From contig JAQTRJ010000143.1 in NCBI GenBank assembly GCA_028711875.1, positions 1 through 6,137 on the forward strand: DNA of 6,137 nt. The letters run 5' to 3'. Made by a program: the position numbers and the translations under genes. Under the pieces are notes generated by a model. The model worked only from the letters and a program-made list of their open reading frames with translations. It was not told the DNA's origin and did no database searches. Shown one piece after another: positions 1 through 5,234 of this stretch (position 1 is its first letter; each line of letters starts with the position of its first letter). This DNA is from a bacterium (lineage in GTDB: Bacteria > Electryoneota > RPQS01).

Positions 1-1
1 G

Positions 2-1162
2 GGGACGGATCACATTGCCGTCAGCGTTCCCGTTGACACAGGAAACATTGACAGCCTGATCGAACAGATTCTCCGTATCGCGCCCGATCTCGTGCTTGTC
101 GGTCCCGAAGCGCCACTGGTCCTCGGTGTGGCCAATAGATTGGACGCGCTCGGCGTTGCCTGCTTCGGTCCGACGTCCGCCGCCGCGCAAATCGAATCGT
201 CCAAGTCATTTTCCAAGCGATTGATGCGCGCGTGCGAAATTCCCACCGCCGATTTCGAAGTCTTTTCCGATTTCGAGCGGCTGCGCAGCTACGTTCATAA
301 TCATCCGTCTCCAGCCGACTGGGTGGTGAAGGCAGACGGTTTGGCAGCGGGCAAAGGCGTGTACGTGTGCACGTCGGAAGCGGACGTGCTGCAGCGAGCG
401 CACGATCTGATCGTCGAGCGACTCCACGGAGCCGCCGGCGCAACGGTCGTGATCGAGAGACGTTTGCGCGGCCGCGAAGTGTCCGCATTGTATTGGTGCG
501 ACGGAGAGCATTTCGCGCCGCTGCCGGGTGCGCAGGACTATAAACGAGCCGAGGACGGGGACGCCGGACCGAACACCGGCGGAATGGGTTCCTATTGCCC
601 CGCCTCACACCTCACCACCGACCTTCAACACACGATTTCGCGTCACGTCATCGCGCCTCTGACAAAGGCGCTCCGCCGACAGGGTGCGCCCTATCGCGGA
701 TTGCTGTACGCGGGTTTGATGCTGACCGACGAGGGGCCGCAAGTTATCGAATTCAACTGTCGTTTCGGCGATCCGGAGACCCAGGCGATTCTGCCGGTTT
801 GGGAGGGAGATTTTGCCCAAACGCTGTTCGCGTGCGCGCGCGGCAAGCTGAACCGCACCCAAACCACTTCCGCCCCACCGAACCGCTGCGCGGTGAGCGT
901 CGTTCTGGCAGCCGAAGGATATCCCGGATCGTATCGCCAGGATATCCCTCTGGAAGAGATTGAGGATTCAGAGCGGCACGTGATTTTCCACGCTGGAACG
1001 AAGCGCGTTTCCGGACGTTTGTATAGTACCGGCGGGCGCGTCCTGAATGCCGTCGGAATCGGTTCAGATATCGTGAAAGCCCGTGAGAACGCCTATGAAG
1101 CGGCTCGTCGTCTTCAAGTTCAGGGACTTCGCCTCCGCTCGGATATAGCCGGGAGGTTCTGA
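2..1162 (+). CDS. purD: Phosphoribosylamine--glycine ligase (GAR synthetase), 5' partial
   Basis: PurD joins glycine to 5-phosphoribosylamine using ATP, the second step of de novo purine synthesis, in the cytoplasm. The frame is open from base 2, so the gene begins before the window. 386 residues are visible, and about 40-45 N-terminal residues (the GxGGREHA nucleotide-fold start) are missing compared with the usual ~425-430. Counting from base 2, one sees VGPEAPL (33-39), the ATP-grasp lysine/glycine loop KADGLAAGKG (110-119), AQDYKR (177-182; the usual form is AQDHKR), GPNTGGMG (189-196), the metal/ATP-binding EFNCRFGDPE (250-259) and FHAGT (329-333). A GTG at base 92 lies inside conserved sequence and is not the real start. 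The TGA stop is one base before the next gene, whose ribosome binding site lies in the last purD codons, suggesting one transcript. Family assignment is very secure. The His-to-Tyr change in AQDHKR is the only departure noticed. Confidence 0.97.
   Translation, partial: GTDHIAVSVPVDTGNIDSLIEQILRIAPDLVLVGPEAPLVLGVANRLDALGVACFGPTSAAAQIESSKSFSKRLMRACEIPTADFEVFSDFERLRSYVHNHPSPADWVVKADGLAAGKGVYVCTSEADVLQRAHDLIVERLHGAAGATVVIERRLRGREVSALYWCDGEHFAPLPGAQDYKRAEDGDAGPNTGGMGSYCPASHLTTDLQHTISRHVIAPLTKALRRQGAPYRGLLYAGLMLTDEGPQVIEFNCRFGDPETQAILPVWEGDFAQTLFACARGKLNRTQTTSAPPNRCAVSVVLAAEGYPGSYRQDIPLEEIEDSERHVIFHAGTKRVSGRLYSTGGRVLNAVGIGSDIVKARENAYEAARRLQVQGLRLRSDIAGRF
1151..1156 (+). promoter_or_regulatory. Ribosome binding site of the sigma-54 activator gene
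   Basis: GGGAGG lies 7 nt before the ATG at 1164 and within the last codons of purD. It is the best Shine-Dalgarno match in the window and fixes the start of the activator gene. Its place inside purD also implies that the two genes share an mRNA. Confidence 0.8.
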
Positions 1163-1163
1163 C

Positions 1164-2246
1164 ATGTCCACGAACACCGTGAAAACGCTGTTGGGCGAAA
1201 GCAACGCCATGCGAACCCTGCGGGCTTTAATCGCGCAGGTGGCTCCCACCGATATTACCGTTCTGGTGATCGGCGAGAGCGGGACCGGCAAGGAGCTGGT
1301 CGCTCAGGCGATTCATGATCTCTCGCCGCGGCGCGGACATTTGCTGCTGTTCGTCAACTGCGGAGCGATTCCCGAGGGAATTTTCGAAAGTGAAATCTTT
1401 GGTCACGAGCGCGGCAGCTACACCGGGGCGGAACGACAGCGTCTCGGCTATTTCGAACAGGCTTCGGGCGGGACGCTTGTTCTCGACGAGATCGGCGAAA
1501 TGCCGATCAGCGTGCAGGTCAAGCTGCTGCGAGTGATCGAACAGGGCGAACTCATGCGAGTCGGTTCCAGCCGGCCGATTCGCGTGGACGTGCGCATCAT
1601 CGCCGCCACCAACGTGGACTTGACCGCCGCGACGGCGCGCGGAGATTTCCGCCATGATCTCTACTATCGTTTGAAAGCGGTGACGATTACGGTGCCGCCG
1701 CTTCGCGAGCGCACCGAGGATATTCCATTGCTCGTCGGGCATTTCGCGCGGGATTTCTGCCAGCGCAATAAAATTCCCGTTCCTGAGATTTCCGACGACG
1801 CGATGCATTTGCTGAAAGATCAGTATTGGAACGGCAACGTTCGCGAACTCCGGAACGTGATCGAGAGCGTCCTGACCCTGGAAGGGCGCGCGCCGACGCT
1901 TGCCGAAGCGCACTTTCGGCCGCATCTGCCGGCCGCTTCGAATACGACGCGGCTTCCGGTGCTGGTATCCCGCACCCCCGAAAGCCTGACGAACGAGTTG
2001 CTGCTGCGAACATTGTTGGATTTGCGGCGGGACGTCGGCGAGGTAAAATCTCTGCTGGTCTCGGCGATCGGCAGCGCACAGGGACCCCACGCTCCCGCCG
2101 AACCCACGCTGCTTCGCGATCTGGAGAAAGAGCAGATCCTTAAAGTGCTCGAAGAAAACGGCGGGAACCGCCGGAAAACCGCACATGATTTAGGAATTGG
2201 CGAGCGGACTCTCTATCGAAAGCTGAAGGACTATGAGATTCTGTAG
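1164..2246 (+). CDS. Sigma-54-dependent transcriptional activator (AAA+ and Fis-type HTH, no sensor domain)
   Basis: A bacterial enhancer-binding protein that uses ATP hydrolysis to open promoters held by RNA polymerase with sigma-54 (RpoN). The 360 residues begin almost at once with the AAA+ domain: Walker A GESGTGKE (37-44), sigma-54-contact loop GSYTGA (84-89; consensus GAFTGA), Walker B LVLDE (105-109), sensor I AATN (147-150), arginine-finger region FRHDLYYRL (162-170) and sensor II WNGNVRELRN (222-231; usually WPGNVREL). A variable linker (about 252-315) contains a likely helix or short coiled coil at 274-301. The Fis-type helix-turn-helix covers about 317-357 (GGNRRKTAHDLGIGERTLYRKL at its core). 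There is no receiver, GAF or PAS domain, so activity would be controlled by partner proteins or by expression level, as in PspF-type activators. It has a strong ribosome binding site (1151-1156) and overlaps lptE by 14 nt. Target promoters are unknown; I found no convincing -24/-12 site in the window. Confidence 0.95.
   Translation: MSTNTVKTLLGESNAMRTLRALIAQVAPTDITVLVIGESGTGKELVAQAIHDLSPRRGHLLLFVNCGAIPEGIFESEIFGHERGSYTGAERQRLGYFEQASGGTLVLDEIGEMPISVQVKLLRVIEQGELMRVGSSRPIRVDVRIIAATNVDLTAATARGDFRHDLYYRLKAVTITVPPLRERTEDIPLLVGHFARDFCQRNKIPVPEISDDAMHLLKDQYWNGNVRELRNVIESVLTLEGRAPTLAEAHFRPHLPAASNTTRLPVLVSRTPESLTNELLLRTLLDLRRDVGEVKSLLVSAIGSAQGPHAPAEPTLLRDLEKEQILKVLEENGGNRRKTAHDLGIGERTLYRKLKDYEIL
2225..2230 (+). 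promoter_or_regulatory. Weak ribosome binding site of lptE
   Basis: GAAGGA ends only 2 nt before the ATG at 2233, which is closer than usual. Translation of lptE may therefore depend on ribosomes finishing the overlapping activator gene, whose stop is at 2244-2246. Confidence 0.45.
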
Positions 2247-2718
2247 TCTCCTGACGATTCTTCTGACGGTTGTCGGCGGATGCACGTATTCCTTTCGCGG
2301 ACAGACCGCCGGAAGCATTAAGTCCATTTCCATTCCCGTATTCGAGAATGAGACGGCGGAGTTCGGCATCGCCGAGCGCGTTACGGACGAATTAGTGCGC
2401 GCCTTTCAGCGAGACGGCACTCTGCGGATCACCACGGCGGATCAGGCGGACGCGCTACTCGTCGGCCGCATCACGCGAATCGAAGATTTGCCCTATACCG
2501 CACGCGCGGACCAAACGGTGGAAGAGTATCGCTTCGCTCTGGGTTGCGCGGTCGAGTTGATCAACAACTCGTCCCAGCAGCCGATGTGGTCGCAGAGTTT
2601 TTCCCCGTGGGCGGTCTACACCTACACCGGGTCACTGGAAGCCCGGGATCAGGCCATCACCGAGACCGTCAGCAAGTTGCAGGAAGACCTGCTCAATCGA
2701 ATCGTGGGAAGCTGGTAG
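2233..2718 (+). CDS. lptE: LptE-like LPS-assembly outer-membrane lipoprotein
   Basis: LptE plugs the LptD barrel and helps place lipopolysaccharide in the outer leaflet of the outer membrane. The 161-residue product has a short lipoprotein signal peptide with hydrophobic stretch LLTILLTVV and lipobox VGGC (lipidated Cys17). The mature part shows the pattern of LptE proteins from non-proteobacterial diderms: IKSISIPVFENET (29-41), a helix IAERVTDELVRAFQRDGTLRI (46-66), the strand ADALLVGRI (72-80), a later strand with WSQSF (119-123), and a C-terminal helix (about 136-158). Length fits the family (about 160-200). The ATG at 2233 is chosen because it gives a complete signal peptide ending at Cys17; the gene then overlaps the activator by 14 nt. 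Its TAG stop abuts the ATG of tsaC. The LptE family is divergent, so the call rests on the signal peptide and the IPVFENxT block; partner lptD is not in the window. Confidence 0.85.
   Translation: MRFCSLLTILLTVVGGCTYSFRGQTAGSIKSISIPVFENETAEFGIAERVTDELVRAFQRDGTLRITTADQADALLVGRITRIEDLPYTARADQTVEEYRFALGCAVELINNSSQQPMWSQSFSPWAVYTYTGSLEARDQAITETVSKLQEDLLNRIVGSW
2706..2711 (+). promoter_or_regulatory. Ribosome binding site of tsaC/sua5
   Basis: GGGAAG lies 7 nt before the ATG at 2719, inside the last codons of lptE. The lptE stop and this start form TAGATG with no spacer, favouring re-initiation by the same ribosomes. Confidence 0.6.
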
Positions 2719-3354
2719 ATGAAACAGATCATTCTCGACGAATCGAATTTCGAAGCGACGGTAGACGAGACCGTATGCGCAGCCCAAGCGGGGGAGCTTC
2801 TGCTGTTTCCCACCGACACCGTGTACGGACTCGGCGGGAAAGCCTTCAGCCGACAGGTCCTGGACAAACTGCGGCAGATCAAACCGGAGCGGGAGCAGAA
2901 ACCAACGGCTGTCCTTATTGACAACATCATTCGGATGAGCCAGTGCGCGAGCGACGTCCCCAGCCGACGAATCGTCGCGTTGACCGAAGCCTTTTGGCCC
3001 GGTCCGCTGACTCTGGTTTGGAAACTCTCGCAGGTGGTGCCTCAGGAATTTCATCCGCCGGACGATTCGCTGGGCTATCGCATGCCGAAGTCAGATTTTT
3101 TACTGGAGGTGCTCCGCCGTCTGGAAGCTCCGCTTTGGGCAACGAGCGCCAATCTTCCCGGTCATCCGCCGCCGAAGCTCTTCAGCGAGATTCATTCTTC
3201 GATCCTGGAAGCGAGCGACGTCGTCATTCAAGCCCGAACGTTGCTCAGCGGAAAATCCTCCACAGTTGTGGACGTCCGCGGGCGTGAGCCGATCCTGATT
3301 CGCGAATCGGGCATCCGCGAAGAAGACATCAAACGAGTATGGAGACACGCGTGA
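2719..3354 (+). CDS. tsaC: L-threonylcarbamoyladenylate synthase (Sua5/YciO/YrdC family)
   Basis: Makes threonylcarbamoyl-AMP from threonine, bicarbonate and ATP, the first step of the universal t6A37 modification of ANN-decoding tRNAs; TsaB/D/E (not in this window) transfer the group. The 211-residue protein is a single YrdC domain, short like TsaC and lacking the extra C-terminal domain of long Sua5 proteins. Visible motifs are PTDTVYGLG (31-39), the substrate-binding KPER with K61 (55-61; KxR...K pattern), WPGPLTLV (93-100), GYRMP (119-123), ATSANLPG (141-148), STVVD (181-185) and IRESGI (194-199). All key family motifs are present, so it should be active; a YciO-like paralogue is less likely because KxR, SxN and STVVD are all intact. 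It starts directly after the lptE stop and ends overlapping the DUF3108 gene, so it appears to be an internal member of the operon. Confidence 0.93.
   Translation: MKQIILDESNFEATVDETVCAAQAGELLLFPTDTVYGLGGKAFSRQVLDKLRQIKPEREQKPTAVLIDNIIRMSQCASDVPSRRIVALTEAFWPGPLTLVWKLSQVVPQEFHPPDDSLGYRMPKSDFLLEVLRRLEAPLWATSANLPGHPPPKLFSEIHSSILEASDVVIQARTLLSGKSSTVVDVRGREPILIRESGIREEDIKRVWRHA
3341..3344 (+). promoter_or_regulatory. Ribosome binding site that decides the DUF3108 start
   Basis: GGAG lies 6 nt before a GTG at 3351 and overlaps the last base of the alternative ATG at 3339. The ATG has no comparable purine-rich site in front of it. This favours the GTG start, which also forms the common 4-nt GTGA overlap with the tsaC stop. 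Confidence 0.6.
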
Positions 3355-4229
3355 TCTCGTTTCGGGCCATTTACCTCCTTGTCGGGTGGGCGGTCTTGAC
3401 ACTTTGTGTGATTCAGCCCGCTGTCGCTGATTCAGCGCATTTTATCACGACCAAAGAAGATTCTCTGCTTGCGGCTGACGCGTCCATTCCCGACTCTGCA
3501 GGCGCCGCTGCGGATAGTGCGACGCTGACAATTCCGGGATTCTTTCCCTGGGTGGGCGAGACGATGGATTACTATGTGGCGCTCGGAATCATTCCTGCCG
3601 GAAAAGCGCGACTGGCCGTTCTGGACACCGTATCTTTGGATGGTCATCTCACGCTTCATGCGATGTCCACCGCCCGCTCAGCCAGAGGCTATGATCTTAT
3701 TTTCAAGGTTCGGGACACTGTGGAAACCTGGTTCGATGCCGACACGATCTACGCGCTGCAATCGCGCAAAAAACTGCAGGAAGGCCGCTATCGAGACGAG
3801 AAGTATGTCGAATTCTCGCCGTCCGACAGTATCGTTCGCTGGTGGGATGATGGAGTGCGGAAGCCTGACTTGTTTGTGCCTCCGCGCGTGCAGGATGTTC
3901 TCTCGGCGGGCTTTTTCGCCCGCACACTGCCGTTGGAAGTTGGAGACACACTCAGTATTCCAACGCACGACGTGAAAAAGACCTACGATTTACTGGTTAT
4001 CGTTCATGCCCGAGAATTTGTGGAGACACTGGCCGGAACATATGACGCCTTCAAAGTCGAGCCGGTATTGCGCAGCGGCGGTTTGTTCAAGAAGGAGAAA
4101 GGCGCGCGCGTGTTCGTCTGGGTCACCGCCGACGAGCGGCGCATTCTGGTGAAAATGGAATCGCGAGTGTCATTCGGTATCATCACCGCCGAACTCGAGT
4201 CCTATACGCCGCCCACTATGAATCCGTAG
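3351..4229 (+). CDS. Secreted DUF3108 domain protein
   Basis: Function unknown; DUF3108 proteins are exported, mostly beta-stranded envelope proteins of Gram-negative bacteria. From the GTG start the product has 292 residues. A Sec signal peptide runs from ISFR through a hydrophobic core to AVA|DS (cleavage after about residue 26, type I signal peptidase). A low-complexity Ala/Ser/Asp stretch (27-58) follows. The domain then shows GETMDYYVALGIIPAGKARL (69-88), a region rich in charged and aromatic residues (about 125-170), PPRVQDVLSAGFFARTLPLEVGDT (177-200) and the closing ARVFVWVTADERRILVKME block with FGIITAELESY (from about 253 to 285). It has no lipobox, so it is probably periplasmic or surface-associated. 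An ATG at 3339 would add four residues. It is the last gene of the + strand series, and its neighbour lptE is also an envelope gene, which hints at, but does not prove, a shared role. Confidence 0.85.
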   Translation: MISFRAIYLLVGWAVLTLCVIQPAVADSAHFITTKEDSLLAADASIPDSAGAAADSATLTIPGFFPWVGETMDYYVALGIIPAGKARLAVLDTVSLDGHLTLHAMSTARSARGYDLIFKVRDTVETWFDADTIYALQSRKKLQEGRYRDEKYVEFSPSDSIVRWWDDGVRKPDLFVPPRVQDVLSAGFFARTLPLEVGDTLSIPTHDVKKTYDLLVIVHAREFVETLAGTYDAFKVEPVLRSGGLFKKEKGARVFVWVTADERRILVKMESRVSFGIITAELESYTPPTMNP

Positions 4230-4374
4230 CACGAAATCAGATCTGCCGAACGATCCGCGAAAGTCATTATGCACCAGACCTGTGCGGAGTAAAATCCGAT
4301 CCGGTTGCGGATCGCATCGTCACGATGGATCATCGCCTGCTCGCCGACCTCACAACAATTCGAGAAACGTACCC
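4230..4374. other. Convergent intergenic spacer with clustered small inverted repeats
   Basis: No gene is visible here between the DUF3108 stop and the terminator. The stretch contains CGATCCGC at 4251-4258 and CGATCCG at 4297-4303, both complementary to the CGGATCG at 4308-4314. The nearer pair makes a 7-bp hairpin with a GTTG loop. It is followed by CATCG/CGATG/CATCG at 4315-4319, 4323-4327 and 4331-4335, where the middle arm can pair with either neighbour. None of these is followed by a T run, so they are not simple terminators. Function unknown. Confidence 0.5.
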
Positions 4375-4409
4375 AAAAAAGACCGGCGGTGCCACGCCGG
4401 TCTTTTCTT
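4375..4409. terminator. Bidirectional Rho-independent terminator between convergent genes
   Basis: A perfect 8-bp GC-rich stem, GACCGGCG (4381-4388) with CGCCGGTC (4395-4402), encloses a 6-nt loop and can be lengthened by four A-T pairs on the outside. On the - strand it is followed by six Ts and on the + strand by TTTTCTT, so it can stop both transcripts. It lies about 25 nt after the lepB stop but about 145 nt after the DUF3108 stop, so it appears to serve lepB most directly. Confidence 0.9.
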
Positions 4410-4433
4410 ATCGGATGATCCGACTGAAAATCA

Positions 4434-5195
4434 TCAGTGAATCATGGACGTCATGCGCGACCATCGAATCAAGTCGTAGAATCGGTGGATCGGCACCTCC
4501 TTGTTATAGCTGAGATAGATGACGAGGGCTTTGCCGATGACGTCTTCTTTCTTTAAATATCCCCAATAGCGCGAGTCAGCCGAATTGTCTCGATTGTCGC
4601 CCATGACGAAATAACATCCCTCCGGGACTGTGACCGGGCCATAATAATCACGATTCCACGGGGAACCCGGGGGCGCGAAGATGCCGCGTTCCCTGACATT
4701 TGGCGGATAGGGATGCGGATTCGTGTGTTTGGCGTGGGGCGGATCGGGGAAAAGACGTCCGTCCACATACAGTTCTTTGCCACGAACTTCCACGCTTTGA
4801 CCCGGACCGGCCACACATCGTTTGATATAGTTCAGGCTCCGATCCAACGGATAGCGAAAGACGATTATGTCGCCGGATTTCACATCGCGCGAACCCGGCA
4901 GTCGGGTCCAGGGAATATGGAAGCCGAACTTGGTGAAGGGAATTCCGATCCAATCCGGCGTTCGGATTCCATAAACGAACTTGTTGACCAGCAGGAAATC
5001 TCCGACCAGCAGCGTGTCTTCCATGGAACCGGTGGGGATACGAAACGCCTCCACCGTGGTTACGCGGATGAAAAACACCATGACGATCAGCGTGAGAATG
5101 AATTCCGTCCATTCGCGGAGCACGCTCTTGCGCGGCACTTTTTCTGCGGACGAAGTGGTTGTCCGCTCGCGATTCGTTTCGATCTTGGGTGGCAC
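4434..5195 (-). CDS. lepB: Signal peptidase I
   Basis: Membrane serine protease that removes signal peptides from exported proteins on the outer face of the inner membrane. The 253-residue protein has a charged, Ser/Thr-rich cytoplasmic N-terminus (1-28), one transmembrane helix (about 30-48), and the S26 catalytic domain: box B IPTGSMEDTLLVGD (53-66) with nucleophile Ser57, box D YIKRCVAGPG (123-132) with general base Lys125, and box E GDNRDNSADSRYWG (199-212). Residues 150-190 form a Pro/His-rich loop before VTVPEGCYFVMGD. Length and single membrane helix differ from E. coli LepB (324 residues, two helices) but are usual in many other phyla. The start is GTG at 5195, the first in-frame start that gives a full N-terminus, preceded by AGGGAA 6 nt upstream. 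The gene follows lepA by 39 nt and is probably co-transcribed with it; the terminator at 4375-4409 ends the transcript. Confidence 0.96.
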   Translation of the reverse strand: MPPKIETNRERTTTSSAEKVPRKSVLREWTEFILTLIVMVFFIRVTTVEAFRIPTGSMEDTLLVGDFLLVNKFVYGIRTPDWIGIPFTKFGFHIPWTRLPGSRDVKSGDIIVFRYPLDRSLNYIKRCVAGPGQSVEVRGKELYVDGRLFPDPPHAKHTNPHPYPPNVRERGIFAPPGSPWNRDYYGPVTVPEGCYFVMGDNRDNSADSRYWGYLKKEDVIGKALVIYLSYNKEVPIHRFYDLIRWSRMTSMIH

Positions 5196-5201
5196 TCCCG
5201 A

Positions 5202-5207
5202 TTCCCT
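5202..5207 (-). promoter_or_regulatory. Probable ribosome binding site of lepB
   Basis: On the - strand AGGGAA is placed 6 nt before the GTG start at 5195. It lies in the 39-nt lepA-lepB spacer, which shows no terminator or clear promoter. Confidence 0.45.
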
Positions 5208-5234
5208 TTTCTGTACGTGCAGTTGCGAAAAACT

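Noticed and set aside
92..1162. purD starting at the GTG at base 92 as a complete gene
   Set aside because: The conserved PurD sequence continues upstream in the same frame to the window edge (for example PDLVLVGPEAP), so the gene is cut by the window and not shortened.
1227..2186. A 319-codon open frame on the - strand opposite the sigma-54 activator gene
   Set aside because: It lies entirely antisense to a gene with unmistakable AAA+ motifs, its product is rich in Arg/Gln/His with no recognisable domain, and such frames are expected opposite G+C-rich genes.
4269..4292. Tiny ATG frame of seven codons in the intergenic spacer
   Set aside because: It has no clear ribosome binding site and is too short to distinguish from chance.
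4325..4513. A 62-codon open frame on the + strand across the convergent spacer
   Set aside because: It reads through the terminator hairpin and into the antisense of lepB, has no ribosome binding site that I can see, and its product is unrecognisable.
5190..5210. TGGCAC on the + strand as the -24 half of a sigma-54 promoter
   Set aside because: No TTGC element is present at the required distance, and the site lies over the lepB start on the wrong strand for any gene here.
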